A program made the position numbers and the translations under genes. Positions 1-6,828 of a DNA stretch of 30,532 nucleotides are shown piece by piece (position 1 is the first letter of the stretch; each line of letters opens with the position of its first letter). A model generated the notes under the pieces. The model ran no database searches and was not told the origin of the DNA. It saw nothing but the letters and a program-made list of their open reading frames with translations. The DNA comes from a virus: IMG/VR virus record IMGVR_UViG_3300020401_000061, positions 1 to 30,532 of that record; one strand, written 5' to 3'.

Positions 1-92
1 AAGCATTTACGTACACTCGTGAAGAGCGTTCGGAGACATTATCTCAAATGACCTCTTGGTGGCTTTATTGGGGGCTGAAAAAGAGCTGCTAG
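1..92 (+). CDS. 3' end of an unidentified gene (possible tyrosine-recombinase tail)
   Basis: Frame 3 is open from the left edge to a TAG at 90-92 and gives 29 residues containing YTREERSETLSQMTSWW. The Tyr-rich, charged helix with a closing Trp pair recalls the C-terminal helix of phage tyrosine integrases, where a pattern like Y-R-x-x-x-x-E-R-R-x-x-M-x-x-W is common. That similarity is from memory and weak. The stretch precedes a good promoter and the terminase gene by only about 15 bases, so it would close an upstream plus-strand gene. Frame 1 is also open for 16 codons, so even the frame is not certain. Confidence 0.3.
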   Translation, partial: AFTYTREERSETLSQMTSWWLYWGLKKSC

Positions 93-105
93 TGAAATTA
101 AGACC

Positions 106-135
106 TTGACATGGTGGATAAGAACGAGGTTAAAT
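106..135 (+). promoter_or_regulatory. Putative sigma70-type promoter upstream of terS
   Basis: A perfect -35 box TTGACA lies at 106-111, followed after 18 bases by TTAAAT (130-135) as a 4-of-6 match to the -10 consensus. It sits 45 bases ahead of the terminase small subunit and just after the stop of the preceding partial gene, which is where a late-operon promoter would be expected. No phage RNA polymerase gene is seen in the window, which fits use of the host enzyme. The -10 match is moderate. Confidence 0.45.
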
Positions 136-179
136 CGTAGCTGGTACAATCTAGCATGATGTAGAAGGAGAGATGGCAA

Positions 180-545
180 ATGACACACAGGCTAACAACA
201 AAGCAGAAAGCATTGGTTGATACACTCGTAGCAAGTGGTGGCTCAATCACAGATGCGAGTAAACAAGCTGGATACAGTGCTGGAGAATCAGGCAGAGTCA
301 CAGCTAGCAAGGCTCTGAGATTGCCACATGTGCAACAGTATATGATGACTTGCATCAACGAACAGCTAAGTATGAATGCTACGAAAGCCCTGAGTAAGTT
401 GGTAAACCTCTCTGATAAAGCAAAGAGTGAGTATGTGCAACTAGAAGCTAGCAAAGATTTACTAGATAGGGCTGGTTTCAAAGCAGTAGACAGAGTAATG
501 CATAATCATATTGGTTCTATATCAGTCAACATAGACCTATCGTAA
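180..545 (+). CDS. terS: Terminase small subunit
   Basis: This 121-residue protein would bind the packaging site and direct the large terminase to phage DNA. The N-terminal third has the helix-turn-helix seen in many small subunits: TTKQKALVDTLVASGGS, then ITDASKQAGYS, then a basic recognition-like helix. A helical middle for oligomerisation follows (NATKALSKLVNLSDKAKSEY), then LLDRAGFKAVDR, a frequent C-terminal motif of this family. The start at 180 is chosen because AAGGAG lies at 165-170; an ATG at 173 gives only a short frame. TerL lies 1.2 kb downstream, separated by five small genes, which is more than is usual for a terS-terL pair. Confidence 0.85.
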   Translation: MTHRLTTKQKALVDTLVASGGSITDASKQAGYSAGESGRVTASKALRLPHVQQYMMTCINEQLSMNATKALSKLVNLSDKAKSEYVQLEASKDLLDRAGFKAVDRVMHNHIGSISVNIDLS

Positions 546-572
546 TTTGCTGGCAGTATGCTGTGGAACATA

Positions 573-613
573 GCTGTAAGTGGGGGTGACCCCAAAAGTC
601 ACACACTTACAGT
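573..613 (+). other. Hairpin downstream of terS, no U-tract
   Basis: CTGTAAGTG at 574-582 pairs with CACTTACAG at 604-612, and an inner TGAC/GTCA pair extends the stem; a G-U pair at 573/613 is possible. It starts 28 bases after the terS stop. No run of T follows, so it is not a standard intrinsic terminator. A structure that stabilises or processes the mRNA, or a packaging or regulatory site, is possible; the sequence does not decide. Confidence 0.6.
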
Positions 614-734
614 TGCAAGGGATAGTTAACTAACATTTATGGAGAAAAAAGCTTGATAAATATTTTTTTACAGTTAAAGGGATTGATTATGCGTGTTGCT
701 GTGTTAATGTCGAATATATTGAGAAGGAGAAAAG

Positions 735-1040
735 ATGCCGAAAACTCCAGCGTGGCAAAGAAAGGCAGGGAAGAATCCGAAGGGCGGCTTGAACGCAAAA
801 GGTCGAGCAAGCTACAAGGGAGGAACTCTAAAAGCTCCAGTAAAGTCAGGGGACAACCCAAGAAGGGCAAGCTTTCTAGCAAGGATGGGGGGAATGCGAG
901 GGCCGGAAAGGGACTCAAAGGGCAGACCAACAAGACTTCTTCTCAGCCTAAGGGCGTGGGGAGCATCAAGCAAAGCCGACGCAAAACGAAAGGCAGCAGC
1001 AATCTCACGAAGAAATAAAGCCAAGAAAAAGAAAGGATAA
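735..1040 (+). CDS. Small highly basic phage protein (DUF6321-like)
   Basis: A 101-residue protein with 17 Lys and 13 Arg against only 4 acidic residues. The pattern PAWQRKAGKNPKGGLNAKGR, then KAPVKSGDNPRRASFLAR, then RLLLSLRAWGASSKADA recurs in many phage and metagenomic proteins, which I recall as DUF6321. The function is unknown; such charge suggests nucleic-acid binding. The start has an ideal ribosome site (AGAAGGAG, seven bases upstream). A second frame (653-1018) is also open through this Lys/Arg-rich DNA, but this frame carries the conserved motifs. It heads a run of four basic genes between the two terminase subunits. Confidence 0.85.
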   Translation: MPKTPAWQRKAGKNPKGGLNAKGRASYKGGTLKAPVKSGDNPRRASFLARMGGMRGPERDSKGRPTRLLLSLRAWGASSKADAKRKAAAISRRNKAKKKKG

Positions 1041-1044
1041 CACT

Positions 1045-1182
1045 ATGCCTATGGGAAAAGGAACTTACGGAAGTAAAAGAGGAAGACCACCAGCGAAGAA
1101 GAATGGTTTGACTGCAAAGCAGAAGACTCTTCCTAAACAACTGCAATCAAAGATTATGGCTTCTAAAAAGAAGAAGAAGTAA
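1045..1182 (+). CDS. 45-residue basic protein with an AT-hook-like motif
   Basis: The frame runs from an ATG with AAAGGA upstream to a TAA at 1180-1182 and encodes 45 residues: 13 Lys, 2 Arg and no acidic residue. Residues 11-19 read KRGRPPAKK, which matches the AT-hook core RGRP flanked by basic residues; AT-hooks bind the minor groove of AT-rich DNA. The protein ends in a lysine run (SKKKKK). Proteins starting GKGTYGSKRGRP occur near terminase genes in other phages (from memory). It lies 4 bases after the previous basic gene and its stop overlaps the next start, so translation is probably coupled. DNA binding is inferred, not shown. Confidence 0.8.
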   Translation: MPMGKGTYGSKRGRPPAKKNGLTAKQKTLPKQLQSKIMASKKKKK

Positions 1183-1346
1183 TGGCAGTCAACGCAGCTG
1201 GAAACTACACCAAGCCAAAGATGAGAGCTGCACTCTTTCGCAGAATCAAGGCTAGTGGTAAAGGTGGAAGACCAGGGCAATGGTCTGCACGAAAGGCACA
1301 GATGTTAGCCAAACAATATAAAGCCAAAGGTGGTGGATATCGCTGA
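1182..1346 (+). CDS. 54-residue basic protein (NYTKP...PGQWSARKAQ family)
   Basis: Its ATG overlaps the upstream stop (TAATG at 1180-1184) and its TGA overlaps the next start (ATGA), as in coupled phage operons. The 54 residues include 8 Lys, 6 Arg and no acidic residue. The core NYTKPKMRAALF followed by GGRPGQWSARKAQMLAKQY is a pattern I recognise from small phage proteins of unknown function. The amphipathic basic helix around RAALFRRIKASGKGG and the QWSARKAQMLAKQYKAKGGG tail suggest nucleic-acid binding or a structural head role. Confidence 0.8.
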   Translation: MAVNAAGNYTKPKMRAALFRRIKASGKGGRPGQWSARKAQMLAKQYKAKGGGYR

Positions 1347-1594
1347 TGGCTTTAGCAAAGAGTCAGAGAAGCCTACGAGCATGGACAAGGCAGAAGTGGC
1401 GAACCAAGTCTGGTAAACCCTCTCTCAAAACTGGGGAGAGGTATTTACCAGAGTCAGCAATAAAATCATTAACAGATGAAGAGTATCGAGCAACAACTCG
1501 AAAGAAAAGAGCAGCCATGCGTAAAGGCAAACAAGTGTCTCGACAACCAAAGAAGATAGCAAAGAAGACAGCAGCACATAGAAAGTTTTCATGA
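1346..1594 (+). CDS. 82-residue basic protein (DUF5872-like)
   Basis: This 82-residue protein has 15 Lys and 11 Arg against 5 acidic residues. It shows the order LRAWTRQKWRTKSGKPS, TGERYLPESAIKSL, then a basic tail with RQPKKIAKKTAAHRKF, which resembles a domain family (DUF5872, from memory) found in phages and large DNA viruses. The function is not known. The start overlaps the upstream stop as ATGA and the stop overlaps the next ATG in the same way. It is the fourth consecutive basic gene in the terminase operon. Confidence 0.85.
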   Translation: MALAKSQRSLRAWTRQKWRTKSGKPSLKTGERYLPESAIKSLTDEEYRATTRKKRAAMRKGKQVSRQPKKIAKKTAAHRKFS

Positions 1595-1791
1595 GTTTTA
1601 TAAACACTCTCAAACCAGAAGAACATCGTATGTTGCGTCAGCTTGTAAGGAAGATACATTTCCAATACTTTGACGAGAAACATACAGCTTCCTTCATCAC
1701 TAATAAAATGCTAGATAATTTTATTGAAGCACAAGGTCAGGAAACTATAGAAAAATTATTGAAGGCTGGAACTGATAAAGGTCTGAGATGA
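1591..1791 (+). CDS. Small protein upstream of TerL
   Basis: A 66-residue protein, mostly helical in appearance (EEHRMLRQLVRKIHFQYF, then MLDNFIEAQGQETIEKLLKAG), not unusually basic. It overlaps both neighbours by the ATGA arrangement, so it is probably co-translated with TerL. I do not recognise a named domain. Small genes at this place in related podoviruses are usually annotated as hypothetical. A packaging accessory role is possible from position alone. Confidence 0.75.
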   Translation: MSFINTLKPEEHRMLRQLVRKIHFQYFDEKHTASFITNKMLDNFIEAQGQETIEKLLKAGTDKGLR

Positions 1792-3311
1792 AGTTTACTT
1801 ACAAGCCTGATGGTAAAGTTCTCAAAGATTTTATGAAGGATAGTAGTTTTTTTCGTGGCATACGAGGTCCAGTTGGTTCTGGTAAATCTGTTGCGTGTTG
1901 TGTTGAAGTATTCCGAAGGGCTCTCGAGCAGAAGCCAAATGATGATGGAGTTCGTAAATCACGCTGGGCTATCATACGAAATACAAACCCACAACTTAGA
2001 ACAACAACAATCAAGACATGGTTGGATTGGTTTCCAGAGAATGAGTGGGGGAAGTTTCATTGGTCTGTTCCTTACACTCACCACATTCTTATGAATGATT
2101 TAGACCTTGAAGTAATTTTTTTAGCGCTTGATAGACCAGAAGATGTAAAGAAGTTATTGTCACTCGAACTTACTGGGATATGGATTAATGAAGCAAGAGA
2201 GATACCAAAGAGTATTGTTGATGCGTGTACTATGCGTGTTGGTCGATACCCAAGTATGAGAGAAGGTGGTTCTAGTTGGTCAGGTGTTATCTGTGATACC
2301 AACGCACCAGAAGAAGACCATTGGTGGGCTATCATGTCAGGCGAAGTTCCGATACCAGACCATATACCTAGAGAGCAAGCAACAATGTTAGTCAAACCTG
2401 AGAACTGGAAGTTCTATACTCAGCCAGCAGCAATGATAGAGAATCTTGGTGAGAAGGGCGAAGTATTATCCTATTCCCCAACACCCAAAGCAGAGAACAG
2501 CAAAAACATATTACAAAGCTATTATCCAAATATTGTGAATGGTAAAACCAAAAGTTGGATAGATGTCTATGTTATGAATCGTCTTGGTATGATTCAAGAA
2601 GGTAAGCCAGTATATCCAGACTTTGTAAGTGATTCACACATTGCACAAGAGGAAATACCAGTTGCTGCTGGTGTACCTTTGTATATTGGTATTGATTTTG
2701 GATTGACTCCATCTGCTGTGTTTGGTCAGAAGGTTCGAGGTCGATGGTTGGTCCAGTCAGAGATAGTTGCAATTGATATGGGTATAGTACGTTTCTCAGA
2801 GTTACTACGACAAGAGATTGCTACACGATTTGGTAATCTTGATGTCTATATCTATGGTGACCCAGCTGGAGATTTTAGGGCGCAGACAGATGAGTCAACT
2901 CCTTTTCAAATACTGCGTGGTGCTGGACTCAAAGCAACGCCAGCTCCTAGCAACAGCATAGACCTAAGACTCGAATCTGTTTCTTCACAACTTAATAAAA
3001 TGGTAGATGGTAAATCTGGTTTCTTAATAGATAGGAGATGTCCACAACTAATAAAAGGTTTTCAAGGTGGCTACTGCTATAGAAGAATGCAAGTATCTGG
3101 AGAAAGATATGAAGATAAACCAGAAAAAAATATGTATTCTCATATTCATGATGCTCTGCAATACTTAATGTTAGGAGCTGGAGAAGGAAGAAGTTTGATG
3201 GCTGGACAAAAACCATTGCAAGCTTTCAATGCAAGAAAAGGCTTTGATTTATTTAAAAGACCTAGTATAGCTAGAAAGAGGAACTTTTTTGGAATGGACA
3301 TAAGGAGGTAA
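1788..3311 (+). CDS. terL: Terminase large subunit
   Basis: This is the 507-residue packaging motor and nuclease that drives DNA into the prohead (T7 gp19 is 586). The Walker A motif GPVGSGKS is at residues 27-34. The Walker B-like GIWINEARE is at 130-138, with E135 as the likely catalytic glutamate. The C-terminal RNase H-like nuclease shows D303 in YIGIDFG, D358 in YGDPAGD and D455 in HIHDALQY, the expected three acidic ligands for two-metal cleavage. The ATG overlaps the preceding stop. It acts with the small subunit at 180-545 and docks on the portal encoded just downstream. Confidence 0.95.
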   Translation: MKFTYKPDGKVLKDFMKDSSFFRGIRGPVGSGKSVACCVEVFRRALEQKPNDDGVRKSRWAIIRNTNPQLRTTTIKTWLDWFPENEWGKFHWSVPYTHHILMNDLDLEVIFLALDRPEDVKKLLSLELTGIWINEAREIPKSIVDACTMRVGRYPSMREGGSSWSGVICDTNAPEEDHWWAIMSGEVPIPDHIPREQATMLVKPENWKFYTQPAAMIENLGEKGEVLSYSPTPKAENSKNILQSYYPNIVNGKTKSWIDVYVMNRLGMIQEGKPVYPDFVSDSHIAQEEIPVAAGVPLYIGIDFGLTPSAVFGQKVRGRWLVQSEIVAIDMGIVRFSELLRQEIATRFGNLDVYIYGDPAGDFRAQTDESTPFQILRGAGLKATPAPSNSIDLRLESVSSQLNKMVDGKSGFLIDRRCPQLIKGFQGGYCYRRMQVSGERYEDKPEKNMYSHIHDALQYLMLGAGEGRSLMAGQKPLQAFNARKGFDLFKRPSIARKRNFFGMDIRR

Positions 3312-3313
3312 GT

Positions 3314-3610
3314 ATGTGCTTTGGTGGTGGTGGTAGCAGCAGAACTCCTGAACCTAGACAAGAGGTAAAGGAAGAAACAAAAGCTGCGCAAAAAGAAGAA
3401 GAAGAGCAGAAGATTGTAAATAGGCAGAAAGCTCTTGATGAAGAAGTAGAAACGTCAGCTCCAGTTAAAACAAGTTTATTCTATGATACTGGTGGTACAG
3501 TATTCAGAAGAAAAGTTGGTAGAGGTTCTTTGTTTACAGGAAGTCAAGGTGGTTCTGGTTTTCTTTCACAGGGTGTTCAGACAACACAGACTGGTTTGAG
3601 AAGGTACTAA
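3314..3610 (+). CDS. Hypothetical protein starting MCFGGGGS
   Basis: A 98-residue protein with a short Gly/Ser-rich N-terminus (MCFGGGGSSRTPEP), a charged, probably coiled middle with a run of Lys/Glu residues, and a Gly-rich tail (GRGSLFTGSQGGSGF). Proteins of this layout sit between terminase and portal in many marine podoviruses (from memory), with no known function. The ribosome site is AAGGAGG at the end of terL, and the portal start follows at once. It may be a minor head or assembly protein. The Cys at position 2 lacks a signal peptide, so a lipoprotein is unlikely. Confidence 0.8.
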   Translation: MCFGGGGSSRTPEPRQEVKEETKAAQKEEEEQKIVNRQKALDEEVETSAPVKTSLFYDTGGTVFRRKVGRGSLFTGSQGGSGFLSQGVQTTQTGLRRY

Positions 3611-3611
3611 T

Positions 3612-5192
3612 ATGCATATTGGTATGCCAACAGAACCAAAAGAGTTAGCAAAATACTACAAAGAAAAGTTTGAAAAAGCTAAGACAATACGTCAGCACTT
3701 TGAAGATGTGTTTGATGATTGCTACGAATATACAATGCCTATGCGAGAAACATTTAAATCGAAGACCATAGGAGAACGTAGAGATGAAAAAATATTTGAT
3801 GAAACTGCTGTCGTTGGAGTACAAGAATTTGCATCAAGACTCCAGCAAGGACTTGTCCCCAACTTTGCTCGTTGGGCTGATTTTGCTGCTGGCTCAGAGA
3901 TACCACTAGATGAACGAGATGAAATAAATAATGAACTGGACTTTATAACTGAGTATGTTTTTGAAGTATTACAAAACTCAAACTTTGCTCAAGAGGTTCA
4001 TGAGTCTTTTATGGATTTGGCTGTTGGTACTGGTATCCTTCATGTTTCTGAAGGTGATGCTATTAATCCAATATCTTTTTCTGCTATTCCATTACCTCAT
4101 GTAGTTCTCGATGTTGGTCCTGATGACAACATAGACCATGTATATAGAGAAAGACAGATACGCTATTCTGACTTGCACATCTTGTTTCCAGATATAACTC
4201 TGCCACAAGAACTTACAAACTCAATGATTTCTAAACCTGATGCTAAAACAAAGTTATTAGAAATTGTTTGTAAAGATTATTCAAAACTAAATGAAGATGC
4301 ATTTATGTATATTTGTATAGAGCTTGATACTCTAAATGTTTTGAAACAAGAATCTCTTACTGGTACTGGTAGCAATCCATATATATGTTTTCGTTGGAAT
4401 ACTTGTGCTGGAGAAGTCTATGGTCGAGGTCCAATCTTTAACTGCTTGAGTGCAATCAAAACTACCAACCTCACAGTAGAATCAATACTTAATAATGCAG
4501 CAATGGCTATCTCCGGAATATATCAAATGGATGATGATGGTGTTATAAATCCAGATACAATTAATCTAGTGCCTGGAACTGTAATTCCAAAAGCACCGAA
4601 CTCTGCTGGGTTACAACCAATCAAACAAGCTGGTGACCTAAACTTCACTAACTTTGTATTAAGTGATATGCGTCAGAATATTAAGAGAGCATTGTATAAT
4701 GATATGCTTGGTAATCCAGATAGAACACCAGCAAGTGCAACTGAAGTTGCAGAAAGAATGGCAGACCTAAGTAGACGTATGGGTTCTGCTTTTGGTAGAC
4801 TGCAAGCTGAGATGGTACAGCCAGTACTACAGCGTGTTGTTTATATCTTGAAGAAACAAGGTCGCATAGAAATACCAACAATCAATGGAAGACAGATAAA
4901 AGTAAAGTCTGTGTCTCCACTAGCACAAGCACAATCTAATCAAGACATATCTGCAATAGCTAGATGGTTAGAACTTGTAGGAGGTTCTTTTGGTCCACAA
5001 ACAATTAACCTATTAGTTAACACAGAAGAAACAGCAGCACATCTTGCAAGAAAGTTTGGTGTACCTGATACTTTGATTAGAGATTTAGAAGAACGCAAAC
5101 TATTAGTACAAACTGCACAGCAGTTAGCACAACAATCAATGATGCAACCACAGAATATGGAGCAAGCACCAAATGAACAAGCAGCAGAGTAA
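3612..5192 (+). CDS. Portal (head-to-tail connector) protein, T7 gp8-like
   Basis: A 526-residue protein close to the T7 gp8 length of 536. It would form the dodecameric ring at the capsid vertex through which DNA is packaged and ejected. The N-terminal helix with YYKEKFEKAKTIRQHFEDVF and YEYTMPMRETF, the central FRWNTCAGEVYGRGPIFNCL, and a long C-terminal helix with NPDRTPASATEVAERM fit the head-tail connector family. The C-terminus is Gln/Asn-rich. The ribosome site is AGAAGG ahead of the ATG at 3612; a second in-frame ATG lies at 3624. Its last 20 bases overlap the next gene. Confidence 0.93.
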   Translation: MHIGMPTEPKELAKYYKEKFEKAKTIRQHFEDVFDDCYEYTMPMRETFKSKTIGERRDEKIFDETAVVGVQEFASRLQQGLVPNFARWADFAAGSEIPLDERDEINNELDFITEYVFEVLQNSNFAQEVHESFMDLAVGTGILHVSEGDAINPISFSAIPLPHVVLDVGPDDNIDHVYRERQIRYSDLHILFPDITLPQELTNSMISKPDAKTKLLEIVCKDYSKLNEDAFMYICIELDTLNVLKQESLTGTGSNPYICFRWNTCAGEVYGRGPIFNCLSAIKTTNLTVESILNNAAMAISGIYQMDDDGVINPDTINLVPGTVIPKAPNSAGLQPIKQAGDLNFTNFVLSDMRQNIKRALYNDMLGNPDRTPASATEVAERMADLSRRMGSAFGRLQAEMVQPVLQRVVYILKKQGRIEIPTINGRQIKVKSVSPLAQAQSNQDISAIARWLELVGGSFGPQTINLLVNTEETAAHLARKFGVPDTLIRDLEERKLLVQTAQQLAQQSMMQPQNMEQAPNEQAAE

Positions 5193-5451
5193 ACCAGTTA
5201 TACAAAGTCAGATAGATGGATTTCCTAGATATCAGGAAGATGATGAAACTATAAGTTTAAATATGCATGCATTGTTTAACTCACCAGTTGGTAAAGAGGT
5301 GTTAAAATATTTGAGAAGTATAACTATAGAAGCAGTGCATGGGTCAGCTGTAACAGATGAAGTCTTACGACATGCTGAAGGTTCAAGATATGTTGTAGGT
5401 GTAATCGAAAGAAGAATTAAAGAAGGTGATAAAATAGCAAGAGAGGACTAA
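5173..5451 (+). CDS. Bbp19-like small structural protein
   Basis: This 92-residue protein overlaps the portal gene by 20 bases in another frame. The central segment ALFNSPVGKEVLKYLRS and the later RHAEGSRYVVGVIERRIKEG match the layout of the Bbp19-type domain, named for Bordetella phage BPP-1: a G-x-x-V-L helix, then an E-G-x-R-x-V helix. The family lies next to portal and scaffold genes in podoviruses and its exact role is not settled. The assignment rests on pattern recognition and position. Confidence 0.65.
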   Translation: MNKQQSKPVIQSQIDGFPRYQEDDETISLNMHALFNSPVGKEVLKYLRSITIEAVHGSAVTDEVLRHAEGSRYVVGVIERRIKEGDKIARED

Positions 5452-5452
5452 C

Positions 5453-6229
5453 ATGAGTGAAGAACAATCATCAACAACAGTAGCGGAACAAGTAGAAACT
5501 AACAATACCCCTACATCCACAGAAGCTCCACAAGCTCCACAAGCTCCACAAGAGGAACAACCTATAGATTCTATGGGTGAACGACCAGCTTGGTTACCAG
5601 AAAAATTTAAGACAGCAGAAGACATGGCTAACTCTTACTCACAACTAGAAAGTAAGATAAGTCAGAAAGAAGATGATATTAAATCACAAGTTATGAAAGA
5701 TTTGGAAGCAGAAGCATATAAAGACAGACCTGAAAAGAAAGGTGATTACATATTACCAGAGGGTATAGATGAAGAGCTTGCAAAGAGTAATGAGTTATTA
5801 GAGTGGTGGGCTGAACAGTCTTTTGAGAATGGATATAGCCAAGATGAGTTTGCCGAAGGTATAGAGATGTATAAAAAGGCGATGAACATTGGCACTACTG
5901 ACCCACAAGCTGAGATGAAGAACTTAGGTGATAATGCTTTGGAAAGAGTGCAAGCAGTAGAGCTATGGTCAAATAAATTTTTTACACCAGAGCAACATGC
6001 ACAAATAGCAAATCTTTGCTCAACTGCTGATGGTGTTAAGGCTATGGAAACTGTAATGAATGCTCTTAAAACTACTACATCTATTGGTGATGCTGCACCT
6101 ACTGGTCAACAAACAGAAGATGGTCTTAGAGAAATGATGAGAGATGAAAGATACTGGAGTATGACAAAGCGTGACCCAAACTATGTTCGTCAAGTAGAAG
6201 AAGGTTTTCAAAAACTATATAACAAATGA
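5453..6229 (+). CDS. Scaffolding (capsid assembly) protein, T7 gp9-like
   Basis: A 258-residue acidic protein lying between portal and capsid genes, where the assembly protein is expected; T7 gp9 is 307. The N-terminus is disordered and includes three copies of APQ encoded by a nine-base repeat near 5525-5553. Then comes the motif RPAWLPEKFKTAEDMANSYS, common in podovirus scaffolds, followed by helical segments. The C-terminus MMRDERYWSMTKRDPNYVRQ with FQKLY is the capsid-binding end typical of this family. It would template prohead assembly and leave before DNA entry. Confidence 0.9.
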   Translation: MSEEQSSTTVAEQVETNNTPTSTEAPQAPQAPQEEQPIDSMGERPAWLPEKFKTAEDMANSYSQLESKISQKEDDIKSQVMKDLEAEAYKDRPEKKGDYILPEGIDEELAKSNELLEWWAEQSFENGYSQDEFAEGIEMYKKAMNIGTTDPQAEMKNLGDNALERVQAVELWSNKFFTPEQHAQIANLCSTADGVKAMETVMNALKTTTSIGDAAPTGQQTEDGLREMMRDERYWSMTKRDPNYVRQVEEGFQKLYNK

Positions 6230-6747
6230 CATATATTCAGAAAGGACAGTTTGAGTTCAGACCATGTAAACTTTCTGATGTAGACCATCTTGTTAATAAT
6301 CTAAGACTATCTGATGTACGAGAATGTGCATTAGTTGGTGCATCTCCAGAGATGGCACTAGCTGTTCCTTTTATGGAAGATGGTGCAAAGGGATTTACAA
6401 TAACACATAAAGGTACACCTATTGCTATGTGTGGTGTTACACCTCTTGATGATGTTATGCATGTTGGTAGAATATGGTTTCTTGGTACAAATACTGTAGA
6501 TAAACACTGGCTTACTATCTTCAAACACAGCAAATTGATACTGTCATTTCTTAAAATAGATTATGATTTTGTGGAAAATTTTGTACCACAAGACCAGATA
6601 CAAACAATAAAATGGCTAGAAAGTATGGGATTTCATCAAGAAGAAGACCCATATTATTTTGATTCTGTACCCTTCATTAAACTTTTCTATTGCAATTTAG
6701 ATAATTTTGAGCAAAGAATTAGTAAGTCAAGACCCACTATGCACTAA
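6226..6747 (+). CDS. T7 gp13-like protein (GNAT-fold)
   Basis: A 173-residue protein of the T7 gp13 type (DUF2833), a GNAT-like fold. Supporting segments are FEFRPCKLSDVDHLVNNLR, SPEMALAVPFMEDG, then GTPIAMCGVTPL, and the late ENFVPQDQIQTIKWLESMGF, which matches the acetyltransferase 'N..N..i.wl..lGF' element. In T7 the 138-residue gp13 helps virion assembly, and catalytic activity is not established. Here the gene overlaps the scaffold by four bases and precedes the capsid gene; in T7 gene 13 follows gene 12, so the order differs. Confidence 0.8.
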   Translation: MTYIQKGQFEFRPCKLSDVDHLVNNLRLSDVRECALVGASPEMALAVPFMEDGAKGFTITHKGTPIAMCGVTPLDDVMHVGRIWFLGTNTVDKHWLTIFKHSKLILSFLKIDYDFVENFVPQDQIQTIKWLESMGFHQEEDPYYFDSVPFIKLFYCNLDNFEQRISKSRPTMH

Positions 6748-6828
6748 GTGACCCCTTGTGGATAATCATGTTGAGGTGCAAAACGGACAATCAGCGACGT
6801 AACTGAAACTTAACAATGGAGCTGAATA

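Noticed and set aside
98-481. 127-codon minus-strand frame over terS
   Set aside because: Antisense of a well-supported terminase gene, Cys/Leu/Ser-rich low-quality sequence with no ribosome site.
653-1018. 121-codon open frame beginning at TTG, overlapping the first basic gene
   Set aside because: Shadow frame of a purine-rich, Lys/Arg-coding region; the overlapping frame at 735-1040 has the conserved motifs and the better ribosome site, although GGAG eight bases before this TTG was noted.
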